From: RGIG9608 sp045602425
Lineage (GTDB): Bacteria; Bacteroidota; Bacteroidia; Bacteroidales; Paludibacteraceae
Assembly: GCA_045602425.1 (NCBI GenBank)
Contig: JAZSBO010000006.1
Location: forward strand, 62,001-126,000
Reading direction: 5' to 3'
DNA length: 64,000 nt
The notes under the pieces were generated by a model. It ran no database searches and was not told the origin of the DNA. It saw only the letters and a list, made by a program, of their open reading frames with translations. Shown one piece after another: positions 15,880 to 23,603 of the stretch (within the stretch, counting starts at the first letter, position 1; each line of letters opens with the position of its first letter). Position numbers and translations under genes: made by a program.

Positions 15880-16434
15880 TTATTTAGAACTTGCAGATTT
15901 ACCTGCTTTTCTACGAATGATTTCACCCACAAACTTAACACCTTTTCCTTTATAAGGCTCTGGTTTACGGAACGAACGAATTTTTGCACAAACTTGTCCT
16001 AACAATTGTTTGTCATATGATTCTAAAATAACTAAAGGATTTTGGTTTCTTTCACTTTTTGTTTCGACCTTAACTTCCTTTGGCAATTGCAAGAAAATAT
16101 TATGAGTATATCCTAATGAAAATTCAATAATTTGTCCATTATTAGATACACGATAACCTACGCCGACAAGTTCCAACGTTTTTTTATAACCTTCTGAAAC
16201 TCCAACTACCATGTTATTAATCAAAGCTCTATACAAACCATGCAAAGAACGTGTTTGTTTTTCATCATTAGGACGAGTCAATACACAAGTTCCATCTTCT
16301 ATTTTCAAAGAAACCAAAGGACTAATCTCTTGTGTTAATTCACCTTTAGGACCTTTAACTGTTACAACGTTATCATTCAATGTAATAGTAACTCCCGCAG
16401 GAATTGAAATGGGTAATTTTCCTATTCTAGACAT
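15880..16434 (-). CDS. rplF: 50S ribosomal protein L6
   Basis: A 184-aa protein near the sarcin-ricin loop: MSRIGKLPISIPAG, two L6 repeats, and RSFRKPEPYKGKGVKFVGE then a basic end. The open frame runs 30 bp further upstream, but ATG 16434 is chosen: it gives the family N terminus, avoids overlap with rpsH, and is preceded by a rare clear Shine-Dalgarno (AGGAGG on the minus strand, about 16443-16448). Confidence 0.97.
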   Translation of the reverse strand: MSRIGKLPISIPAGVTITLNDNVVTVKGPKGELTQEISPLVSLKIEDGTCVLTRPNDEKQTRSLHGLYRALINNMVVGVSEGYKKTLELVGVGYRVSNNGQIIEFSLGYTHNIFLQLPKEVKVETKSERNQNPLVILESYDKQLLGQVCAKIRSFRKPEPYKGKGVKFVGEIIRRKAGKSASSK

Positions 16435-16442
16435 TGCATTTC

Positions 16443-16448
16443 CTCCTA
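16443..16448 (-). promoter_or_regulatory. Ribosome-binding site deciding the rplF start
   Basis: Minus-strand AGGAGG lies 8 bp before ATG 16434. Strong Shine-Dalgarno sequences are uncommon among the other genes here, so this one fixes the start and rejects the longer frame beginning at 16464. Confidence 0.6.
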
Positions 16449-16844
16449 TTAATAAACATAACACAAAACTTCACCGCCAACTTTCAAATCTTTAGCTTCT
16501 TTATCAGTCATAACACCTTTTGAAGTTGAAAGTATAGCAATTCCTAATCCATTCAATACTCTTGGCATTTCTTTATAGCCAACGTATTTACGTAAACCAG
16601 GAGTTGAAACTCGTATTAATTTTTTAATTGCATTCACCTTGTTTACCAAATCGTATTTCAAGGCAATTTTAATTGTACCCTTAATACCCTCTTCCTCAAA
16701 TTTATAATTAAGGATATATCCTTTTTCAAAAAGGACCTTTGTAATTTCCTTCTTCAAATTAGAGGCAGGTATTTCTACTACACGATGCCCCGCTGCTATC
16801 GCATTGCGAAGACGTGTTAAATAATCTGCTATTGGATCTGTCAT
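16449..16844 (-). CDS. rpsH: 30S ribosomal protein S8
   Basis: A 131-aa 16S rRNA-binding protein (MTDPIADYLTRLRNAIAAGH..., VSTPGLRKYVGYKEMP, NGLGIAILSTSKGVMTDKEA). In other bacteria S8 represses the spc operon at an rplE-leader site; no equivalent was recognised here. It lies between rpsN and rplF. Confidence 0.98.
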   Translation of the reverse strand: MTDPIADYLTRLRNAIAAGHRVVEIPASNLKKEITKVLFEKGYILNYKFEEEGIKGTIKIALKYDLVNKVNAIKKLIRVSTPGLRKYVGYKEMPRVLNGLGIAILSTSKGVMTDKEAKDLKVGGEVLCYVY

Positions 16845-16908
16845 ATAATTATTTGATTTTAAATTAATCCTGCTATCAGGACAATATTAATAAAATTCTT
16901 TTTCTTGT

Positions 16909-17178
16909 TTACCAACTTGCTTTTTTAACTCCCGGAATTAAACCAGCCGATGCCATTTCGCGAAATTGAATACGAGATATCCCAAATTGTCTCATATATC
17001 CTTTCGGACGACCTGTCATCTTACAACGATTATGCAAACGAACTGGTGATGCATTTTTAGGAATTAGTTGTAAAGCTTCATAATTGCCGTCTTCGATTAG
17101 CTTAGCTCTTTTAGCGGCATACTTTGCAACTAATTTAGCACGCTTAACCTCTCTAGCCTTCATTGATTCTTTTGCCAT
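16909..17178 (-). CDS. rpsN: 30S ribosomal protein S14 (zinc-independent form)
   Basis: An 89-aa protein of the long class: MAKESMKAREVKRAKL..., NRCKMTGRPKGYMRQFGISR, REMASAGLIPGVKKASW. It has one cysteine (in NRCKMTG) and no CxxC pairs, so it does not bind zinc. It lies between rplE (14-bp gap) and rpsH (64-bp gap). Confidence 0.98.
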   Translation of the reverse strand: MAKESMKAREVKRAKLVAKYAAKRAKLIEDGNYEALQLIPKNASPVRLHNRCKMTGRPKGYMRQFGISRIQFREMASAGLIPGVKKASW

Positions 17179-17192
17179 ATCTTATAAATAAA

Positions 17193-17741
17193 TTAATTTT
17201 TCTTAAATGGTAAACCAAACTCTTTCAACAATTTATACCCTTCCTCATCTGTATTTGCAGATGTAACAAACGTAATATTCATACCTTGTAAACGAGAAAT
17301 TGAGTCAATATTAATTTCAGGGAAGATAATTTGTTCTTGAATACCTAGAGTATAATTACCTCTACCATCCAATTTCCCTTCTATACCTTTAAAGTCACGA
17401 ATACGAGGTAATGCCACACGTATCAAACGTTCTAAAAATTCATACATATTTTTATGACGTAATGTAACACGTACGCCAATAGGCATTTTTTTACGTAATT
17501 TAAAGTTAGAAATATCTTTTTTAGATAATGTTGCTACTGCCTTTTGCCCTGCTATTGCTGTCATTTCAGCAATAGCTGTATCAATAATCTTTTTGTCTGC
17601 AACAGCAGCACCTAAACCTTGATTTAGAACGATTTTTTCCAAACGAGGAACTTGCATTATTGATTTATAATTAAATTCCTTCATCAATGTTGGAACAATA
17701 CGTTCCTGATAATCATTTTTTAATGCCGTTGTATTTATCAT
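17193..17741 (-). CDS. rplE: 50S ribosomal protein L5
   Basis: A 182-aa 5S rRNA-binding protein of the central protuberance. It has VPRLEKIVLNQGLGAAV, the ribosomal L5 loop RKKMPIGVRVTLR and LGIQEQIIFPEI. Its start overlaps the rplX stop by 4 bp, implying translational coupling. Confidence 0.98.
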   Translation of the reverse strand: MINTTALKNDYQERIVPTLMKEFNYKSIMQVPRLEKIVLNQGLGAAVADKKIIDTAIAEMTAIAGQKAVATLSKKDISNFKLRKKMPIGVRVTLRHKNMYEFLERLIRVALPRIRDFKGIEGKLDGRGNYTLGIQEQIIFPEINIDSISRLQGMNITFVTSANTDEEGYKLLKEFGLPFKKN

Positions 17742-18058
17742 TTTATTTCCTCCCCTGATTTTTTTGCATAACGCACTAATTTTCCTTCAGCATTCAATTT
17801 ACGACCTATACGAGAAGGTGTTCCTGTTTTCGGATCTAAAACATTCAAATTTGAAATGTGCAAGGATGCCTCTTTTTTCACAATTCCTCCTTGAGGATTT
17901 TTCGCATTGGGTTTGGTACTTTTTGATACCATATTGATACCTTCTACGATTGCTCTGTTTTTGCTAACTAGGACTTCTAAGACCTTACCGGTTTTACCTT
18001 TGTCCTCTCCAGAGTTTACGTAAACCATATCACCCTTTTTTATATGTAATTTACTCAT
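17738..18058 (-). CDS. rplX: 50S ribosomal protein L24
   Basis: A 106-aa assembly-initiator protein with a KOW motif (KGDMVYVNSGEDKGKTGKVL) near the N terminus and VEGINMVSKSTKPNAKNPQGG. It lies between rplN (19-bp gap) and rplE (4-bp overlap). Confidence 0.98.
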   Translation of the reverse strand: MSKLHIKKGDMVYVNSGEDKGKTGKVLEVLVSKNRAIVEGINMVSKSTKPNAKNPQGGIVKKEASLHISNLNVLDPKTGTPSRIGRKLNAEGKLVRYAKKSGEEIK

Positions 18059-18077
18059 TTGTTAAAAATTTACAAAA

Positions 18078-18443
18078 TTAAAGTACTTCTGGAGCCAAAG
18101 AGATGATTTTCATATTTGTTGCACGAAGCTCTCTTGCCACCGGTCCAAATATACGACTACCACGAATTTCACCAGCATTGTTCAACAAAACACAAGCATT
18201 ATCATCAAAACGGATGTAAGAACCATCAACTCGACGCACTTCTTTTGTTGTACGCACAACAACTGCTTTAGAAACTGTGCCTTTTTTAATATCACTAGAA
18301 GGTATAACACCTTGAACTGCTACAACAATAATGTCTCCTAAAGAAGCATAACGTTTTCTTGTTCCACCAAGAACACGGATACATTTAGCATCTTTAGCAC
18401 CACTATTATCAGCAACTTTTAGTATAGTTTCCTGTTGTATCAT
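18078..18443 (-). CDS. rplN: 50S ribosomal protein L14
   Basis: A 121-aa intersubunit-bridge protein: MIQQETILKVADNSGAK, CIRVLGGTRKRYASLGDII, FDDNACVLLN and IFGPVARELR. It starts 1 bp after the rpsQ stop. Confidence 0.98.
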   Translation of the reverse strand: MIQQETILKVADNSGAKDAKCIRVLGGTRKRYASLGDIIVVAVQGVIPSSDIKKGTVSKAVVVRTTKEVRRVDGSYIRFDDNACVLLNNAGEIRGSRIFGPVARELRATNMKIISLAPEVL

Positions 18444-18444
18444 A

Positions 18445-18702
18445 TTACTTAGCTTTTTCTATGATTTCGACCAATCTCCACCGTTTTGTTTTGCTCAGCG
18501 GACGTGTTTCTACGATACGTACTGTATCACCAATATTACATTCATTTTTTTCGTCATGAACATGGTATTTTTTCGTTTTATTAACGAACTTACCATAAAT
18601 CGGGTGCTTTTCTTTCCATTTTACAGCAACAGTTATGGATTTATCCATCTTATTGCTAAAAACAACACCAACTCTTTCTTTTCTTAAATTTCTTATTTCC
18701 AT
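18445..18702 (-). CDS. rpsQ: 30S ribosomal protein S17
   Basis: An 85-aa OB-fold 16S rRNA-binding protein: LRKERVGVVFSNKMDKSITV, KEKHPIYGKFVNKTKKYHVH and ETRPLSKTKRWRLVEI. It lies 4 bp after rpmC. Confidence 0.98.
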   Translation of the reverse strand: MEIRNLRKERVGVVFSNKMDKSITVAVKWKEKHPIYGKFVNKTKKYHVHDEKNECNIGDTVRIVETRPLSKTKRWRLVEIIEKAK

Positions 18703-18706
18703 CGTT

Positions 18707-18904
18707 TTATTGTTGGTTTAGTTCTCGTTGACACAATTCTGTATTAAGACGTGCAATTGTCTTACGTACTTCTCTAATTTGAGAAGTATTGTCAAGAGGA
18801 GATATTGTATGATTAAGTTTTAAACGAAGCAAATTATCTTTCTCCGCATCCAAACGTTCTTGGATTTCTTTTGTCGTTAATTCTTTTATTTCTCTTGCTT
18901 TCAT
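18707..18904 (-). CDS. rpmC: 50S ribosomal protein L29
   Basis: A 65-aa two-helix hairpin protein beside the exit tunnel (MKAREIKELTTKEIQERL..., LRLKLNHTISPLDNTSQI, ARLNTELCQRE). It lies between rplP (5-bp gap) and rpsQ (4-bp gap). Confidence 0.97.
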   Translation of the reverse strand: MKAREIKELTTKEIQERLDAEKDNLLRLKLNHTISPLDNTSQIREVRKTIARLNTELCQRELNQQ

Positions 18905-18909
18905 ATCTT

Positions 18910-19341
18910 TTATGCATTAAGAGTTGAATCATAGTCGCGTCGTACGACAAATTTTGTAGTTATAGGAAGTTTTTGTGCTGCTAATCTCAATGCTTCTTTT
19001 GCTACATCAAAAGGCACACCTTCTACTTCTAAAATCATACGTCCTGGAGTTACTGGAGCTACAAATCCTTCTGGAGAACCTTTTCCCTTACCCATACGTA
19101 CATCGGCAGGTTTTTTGGTTATAACCTTATCAGGAAAAATACGTATCCATATTTGTCCTTGACGTTGCATGTAACGCGTAACAGCAATACGAGCTGCTTC
19201 AATTTGGCGTCCTGTAATCCATTTTGTTTGCAACGACTTAATACCAAAAGAACCGAAAGCCAGCTGGTTTCCTCGTTGGGCAACGCCCTTCATACGACCT
19301 TTCTGTTGTCTTCTAAATTTTGTTTTTTTCGGTTGTAACAT
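18910..19341 (-). CDS. rplP: 50S ribosomal protein L16
   Basis: A 143-aa protein of the A-site region: MLQPKKTKFRRQQKGRMKG, ITGRQIEAARIAVTRYMQRQ, IRIFPDKVITKKPADVRMG and GRMILEVEGV. It lies between rpsC and rpmC in the S10 operon. Confidence 0.98.
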   Translation of the reverse strand: MLQPKKTKFRRQQKGRMKGVAQRGNQLAFGSFGIKSLQTKWITGRQIEAARIAVTRYMQRQGQIWIRIFPDKVITKKPADVRMGKGKGSPEGFVAPVTPGRMILEVEGVPFDVAKEALRLAAQKLPITTKFVVRRDYDSTLNA

Positions 19342-19353
19342 GATTATATCGTC

Positions 19354-20073
19354 TTATTGATTATTTTTTCTTTTTCTATAACCTCTATTATTAGACATTT
19401 GATGTCCATTTTCTTTTGTTGTTGTAAAGGCTGGTGCTAAATCTTTCTTCCCATAAATTTCACCTCTACAAATCCAAACCTTTATTCCTATCAACCCCAC
19501 TTTCGTAAGGGCTTCTGTAGCACAATAGTCTATATCCGCACGGAATGTATGTAATGGTGTACGACCTTCTTTGTACATTTCAGAGCGTGCCATTTCTGCA
19601 CCATTTAGACGTCCAGAAACCAATACTTTTATACCTTCTGCACCTGAACGCATAGTATTTGCAATTGCTAACTTAACAGCACGACGATAAGCGATTTTAC
19701 CCTCTACTTGATGTGCAATATTGTTTGCAACAATTACTGCATCCAAATCAGGTTTCTTAATCTCAAATATATTTATTTGAATATCCTTATCTGTAAGTTT
19801 TTTAAGTTCTTCTTTCAACTTATCAACTTCTTGTCCACCTTTTCCTATGATAACACCTGGACGAGCTGTACAAATCGTAATAGTAATAAGTTTTAGAGTT
19901 CTTTCAATAACTATTTTTGAAACACTTGCTTTAGCAAAACGAGCATTCAAGTATTGACGAATTTTACTATCCTCTAATAAGGTATTTCCAAAATCTTTTC
20001 CGCCGTACCAATTTGAATCCCAGCCATGAATGATTCCTAAACGATTACTTATTGGATTAACTTTTTGTCCCAT
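19354..20073 (-). CDS. rpsC: 30S ribosomal protein S3
   Basis: A 239-aa head protein at the mRNA entry site with a KH domain (TARPGVIIGKGGQEVDKL, about residues 65-85) and the C-terminal S3 domain (AEGIKVLVSGRLNGAEMARS, HTFRADIDYCATEAL). It ends in a basic tail (RGYRKRKNNQ). It starts 5 bp after rplV. Confidence 0.98.
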   Translation of the reverse strand: MGQKVNPISNRLGIIHGWDSNWYGGKDFGNTLLEDSKIRQYLNARFAKASVSKIVIERTLKLITITICTARPGVIIGKGGQEVDKLKEELKKLTDKDIQINIFEIKKPDLDAVIVANNIAHQVEGKIAYRRAVKLAIANTMRSGAEGIKVLVSGRLNGAEMARSEMYKEGRTPLHTFRADIDYCATEALTKVGLIGIKVWICRGEIYGKKDLAPAFTTTKENGHQMSNNRGYRKRKNNQ

Positions 20074-20078
20074 CTGCT

Positions 20079-20483
20079 TTAATTTTGATTATTATTTACT
20101 TTATCAACAAACAACGTTACATGATTCGAACGTTTACGAATACGATATCCTCTACCTTGTGGAGCAGGACGAAGTCTCTTTAACATTCTTGCCGAATCTA
20201 CATGTACCGCAGTCACATACAATTCTCCTGTCTCTGCCTTTTGTTCTGTTTTTTGTTCCCAATTCGAAATAGCAGAACGGAGAAGTTTTTCCATACGATT
20301 AGAGGCTTCCTTTGTCGAAAATTTCAACACTCCTAAAGCTCTATTCACCTCCATACCACGAATCATATCCGCTACAAGTCTCATTTTTCGTGGAGACGTT
20401 GGAACGTTATTTAGTTTCGCAAAGTATAAAGTTTTATTTACTTCTTTTCTTGCTTCTGCAGATATTCTTTTTCTTGCACCCAT
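20079..20483 (-). CDS. rplV: 50S ribosomal protein L22
   Basis: A 134-aa exit-tunnel protein: LNNVPTSPRKMRLVADMIRG, and the extended beta-hairpin that lines the tunnel, RMLKRLRPAPQGRGYRIRKR. No tunnel-hairpin insertion or deletion of the macrolide-resistance type is obvious. It lies between rpsS and rpsC. Confidence 0.98.
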   Translation of the reverse strand: MGARKRISAEARKEVNKTLYFAKLNNVPTSPRKMRLVADMIRGMEVNRALGVLKFSTKEASNRMEKLLRSAISNWEQKTEQKAETGELYVTAVHVDSARMLKRLRPAPQGRGYRIRKRSNHVTLFVDKVNNNQN

Positions 20484-20522
20484 TTTATATCATTTTTTTA
20501 TTATCAATTATTAAATGGATTT

Positions 20523-20786
20523 TTACTTTTTACCACCATGTCCACGAAAAACACGTGTTGGAGCGAATTCACCAAGTTTATGCCCAACCATATTTTCTGT
20601 TACGTAAACAGGAATAAATTTATTTCCATTATGCACTGCAATTGTATGACCTACAAAATCTGGAGAAATCATTGAGGCACGAGCCCAAGTCTTTACTACC
20701 GATTTCTTACCCGACTCTTGCATTGCAAGAATCTTTTTCTCTAATTTTAGATTAATGTAAGGTCCCTTCTTTAATGAACGACTCAT
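20523..20786 (-). CDS. rpsS: 30S ribosomal protein S19
   Basis: An 87-aa head protein: MSRSLKKGPYI, ARASMISPDFVGHTIAVHNG and GHKLGEFAPTRVFRGHGGKK. It lies 21 bp after rplB and 39 bp before rplV. Confidence 0.98.
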   Translation of the reverse strand: MSRSLKKGPYINLKLEKKILAMQESGKKSVVKTWARASMISPDFVGHTIAVHNGNKFIPVYVTENMVGHKLGEFAPTRVFRGHGGKK

Positions 20787-20807
20787 ATTATTAACTTATT
20801 ATAGCTG

Positions 20808-21632
20808 TTATTTTTTCTTTCTTTCAATAATATACTGATTGGACAAATTCTTAGGAGCACGAGTCTTCTTTCCTTTAGCCAACAAGCCTTTTCGCGAACG
20901 AGGATGACCTCCTGATGCACGACCTTCACCTCCACCCATTGGGTGATCTACAGGATTCATTGCAACACCACGAACTCGTGGACGACGACCAAACCATCTT
21001 GTACGACCTGCTTTACCAGATTCTTCCAATGCGTGATCAGCATTACCTACCGTACCGATAGTAGCTTTACATGCTGCCAAAATTTTACGAATTTCTCCCG
21101 AAGGTAACTTTATAATTGCATATTTATCTTCACGAGAAGTCAACTGTGCAAAAGTACCTGCAGAACGAACTAATGCTGCTCCTTGTCCAGGACGCAATTC
21201 AATATTATGAATGATCGTTCCCAAAGGGATTTCTTGCATTGCCAAAGCATTACCTACTTCAGGTGCTACTCCTTTTCCTGAAACAACAGTTTGTCCCACC
21301 TGAAGACCATTTGGTGCAAGGATATAACGCTTTTCTCCATCAGCATAAAACAACAATGCAATACGTGCCGAACGATTCGGATCGTATTCTATAGTCTTTA
21401 CAACTGCAGGAACTCCGTCCTTATTTCTTTTAAAATCAATTACCCTAAATTTTCTTTTGTGCCCACCACCAATATAACGCATGGTCATTTTACCAGAATT
21501 GTTACGACCACCACTTTTACGGAATCCAAACACTAAAGATTTTTCTGGAGCACTCGCTGTAATTGTATCAAATGCACCAATAATTTTATGTCTTTGCCCC
21601 GGTGTTACGGGATTTAATTTACGTACAGCCAT
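20808..21632 (-). CDS. rplB: 50S ribosomal protein L2
   Basis: A 274-aa protein needed for peptidyl-transfer-centre assembly. It has NNSGKMTMRYIGGGHKRKFR in the N-terminal part, and GVAMNPVDHPMGGGEGRASG, which contains the conserved functional histidine. It starts 5 bp after rplW. Confidence 0.98.
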   Translation of the reverse strand: MAVRKLNPVTPGQRHKIIGAFDTITASAPEKSLVFGFRKSGGRNNSGKMTMRYIGGGHKRKFRVIDFKRNKDGVPAVVKTIEYDPNRSARIALLFYADGEKRYILAPNGLQVGQTVVSGKGVAPEVGNALAMQEIPLGTIIHNIELRPGQGAALVRSAGTFAQLTSREDKYAIIKLPSGEIRKILAACKATIGTVGNADHALEESGKAGRTRWFGRRPRVRGVAMNPVDHPMGGGEGRASGGHPRSRKGLLAKGKKTRAPKNLSNQYIIERKKK

Positions 21633-21637
21633 CTTTC

Positions 21638-21931
21638 TTAAATATTGCTATAAAAATCTATTGTATCACCATCTTTCAAAGTAACGATCGCTTTTTTCAT
21701 CGATGGTTTTGCTCCATTAATCACTCCACTCTTTGTATAGCGACTTTTTTTCTTTACACTAGTATTCAATGTATTAACACTTAATACTGTCACATTATAC
21801 AAAGCCTCTACCGCAGATTTAACCTCTAACTTATTCGCTGTTTTGTCTACATAAAAAGCGAAACGGCTATTTTTATCTCCAGCCATTTTTGTCATTTTTT
21901 CTGTGACAATCGGTTTGATAATTACTCCCAT
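21638..21931 (-). CDS. rplW: 50S ribosomal protein L23
   Basis: A 97-aa tunnel-exit protein and docking site for SRP and trigger factor. It has IIKPIVTEKMTKMAGDKN, VDKTANKLEVKSAVEALYNV and the basic loop TSVKKKSRYTKSGV. It lies between rplD (9-bp gap) and rplB. Confidence 0.97.
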   Translation of the reverse strand: MGVIIKPIVTEKMTKMAGDKNSRFAFYVDKTANKLEVKSAVEALYNVTVLSVNTLNTSVKKKSRYTKSGVINGAKPSMKKAIVTLKDGDTIDFYSNI

Positions 21932-21940
21932 TTTTCCTCC

Positions 21941-22570
21941 TTATGCATTAAAATGTTTTTCAATTCCTTCTATTGCACTCTCCATAATCAACAAAACCGA
22001 AGCGTTCAGTATCGAATAAGTATTTAATTCTGAAGTAGTTACAATATTTACGCCCTTAACATTTCGGACCGACAAATATACGTTTTTATTTTGTTCTGGT
22101 AAAATAATAAGCAACTTTTTATCTGCCACATTTAAACTTTTTACCATATCCACAAAATCCCTCGTTTTTGGAGTTTCAAAATCAATAGAATCAAGCACAA
22201 CAATATTACCATCTTTTGCTTTATATGACAAAGCAGATTTACGAGCCAATTGTTTTACTTTTTTATTCAACTTAAAGCTATAATCACGTGGAACAGGCCC
22301 AAAAACTCTAGCACCACCAACTAATACTGGCGAATTAATATCACCTCTACGTGCACCGCCACCACCTTTTTGGCGACCTAATTTACGCGTAGAACCCGAC
22401 ATTTCACTACGCTGTTTAGCCTTATGAGTTCCTTGACGTTGATTTGCCAAGTATTGCTTCACATCCAAATATATCACATGATCATTTGGTTCTATACAAT
22501 AAATAGAGTCGTTTAAAACAACCTTCTTTCCTGTATCCTCTCCTTTTTTGTTATATACATTCAGTTCCAT
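21941..22570 (-). CDS. rplD: 50S ribosomal protein L4
   Basis: A 209-aa protein with the extended tunnel loop TRKLGRQKGGGGARRGDINS and VFGPVPRDYSFKLNKKVK. In enterobacteria L4 also represses the S10 operon. Its ATG shares one base with the rplC stop (TAATG), indicating coupled translation. Confidence 0.97.
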   Translation of the reverse strand: MELNVYNKKGEDTGKKVVLNDSIYCIEPNDHVIYLDVKQYLANQRQGTHKAKQRSEMSGSTRKLGRQKGGGGARRGDINSPVLVGGARVFGPVPRDYSFKLNKKVKQLARKSALSYKAKDGNIVVLDSIDFETPKTRDFVDMVKSLNVADKKLLIILPEQNKNVYLSVRNVKGVNIVTTSELNTYSILNASVLLIMESAIEGIEKHFNA

Positions 22571-23187
22571 TATTTCTCAATTATTACGATTGAACCTTTT
22601 GCTCCAGGAACCGAACCCTTTATCATCAAAAGATTATGTTCTGGAATTACCTTTATAACTTGAAGATTTTGAACAGTAACAGTATCGCCACCTGTACGTC
22701 CTGCCATCCTCATACCTTTAATAACCTTCGAAGGATACGAAGAAGCTCCTAACGAACCTGGTGCTCTCAAACGATTATGCTGTCCATGAGTTGTTTGACC
22801 AACTCCACCAAATCCGTGACGTTTTACTACTCCTTGAAAACCTTTACCTTTTGAAGTTCCAATAACATCCACAAACATGTTTTCATCAAACAAATCCACA
22901 GAAATCACATCACCTAACTTCAACTCGTTTTCAAATCCTTTGAACTCAACCAAGTGTCTCTTGGGTGTTACTCCACTTTTTGCAAAATGTCCCAACTCTG
23001 CTTTTGAGGTATTTTTTTCTTTTTTATCCTCAAAACCAAGTTGAACAGCTTTATAGCCATCATTTTCCAAAGTCTTTATTTGCGTAACAACACAAGGACC
23101 AGCTTCAATAACAGTGCATGGTAAATTTTTTCCATCAGCACTGAAAACGGAAGTCATTCCGATTTTTTTCCCTATTAATCCTGGCAT
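22570..23187 (-). CDS. rplC: 50S ribosomal protein L3
   Basis: A 205-aa early-assembly protein: MPGLIGKKIGMTSVFSADG, GTSKGKGFQGVVKRHGFGG, THGQHNRLRAPGSLGASSYP and GMRMAGRTGGDTVTVQNL. It lies 34 bp after rpsJ and overlaps the rplD start by one base. Confidence 0.98.
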   Translation of the reverse strand: MPGLIGKKIGMTSVFSADGKNLPCTVIEAGPCVVTQIKTLENDGYKAVQLGFEDKKEKNTSKAELGHFAKSGVTPKRHLVEFKGFENELKLGDVISVDLFDENMFVDVIGTSKGKGFQGVVKRHGFGGVGQTTHGQHNRLRAPGSLGASSYPSKVIKGMRMAGRTGGDTVTVQNLQVIKVIPEHNLLMIKGSVPGAKGSIVIIEK

Positions 23188-23221
23188 TTCAATTAAATTT
23201 ATTACGTTTAAACTTTAAAAA

Positions 23222-23527
23222 TTACACCTTTATTTCAACTTCAACACCACTTGGCAACTCTAACTTCATCAATGCATCTACAGTTTTTGCTGTAGAACTA
23301 TAAATGTCTATCAAACGTTTGTAAGAAGACAATTCGAATTGCTCACGTGATTTTTTATTCACAAATGTTGAACGATTCACAGTAAAAATTCTTTTATGTG
23401 TTGGCAATGGAATTGGACCACTAACAACTGCACCTGCTGCTTTTACTGTTTTTACGATTTTTTCAGCTGATTTATCAACCAAATTATGATCGTAAGATTT
23501 TAATTTAATTCTAATTTTCTGACTCAT
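23222..23527 (-). CDS. rpsJ: 30S ribosomal protein S10
   Basis: A 101-aa protein, also the NusE antitermination partner. It has MSQKIRIKLKSYDHNLVDKS, GPIPLPTHKRIFTVNRSTFV and SREQFELSSYKRLIDIYS. It is first gene of the S10 segment, following fusA across a 76-bp gap that holds a long stem-loop. Confidence 0.98.
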   Translation of the reverse strand: MSQKIRIKLKSYDHNLVDKSAEKIVKTVKAAGAVVSGPIPLPTHKRIFTVNRSTFVNKKSREQFELSSYKRLIDIYSSTAKTVDALMKLELPSGVEVEIKV

Positions 23528-23554
23528 AATTATTCTATTAAATATTATTTAAAT

Positions 23555-23594
23555 AATTTGTTGAAATAAGAGTCATTCGCTATTTCAACAAATT
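23555..23594 (-). promoter_or_regulatory. Long stem-loop in the fusA-rpsJ intergenic leader
   Basis: AATTTGTTGAAATA (23555-23568) pairs perfectly over 14 bp with TATTTCAACAAATT (23581-23594) around a 12-nt loop. It starts 10 bp after the fusA stop, and no T run follows it on the minus strand. It may act as an attenuator, an RNA-processing site, or a leader target for ribosomal-protein feedback; which is unknown. Confidence 0.65.
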
Positions 23595-23603
23595 ATCACT
23601 ATT

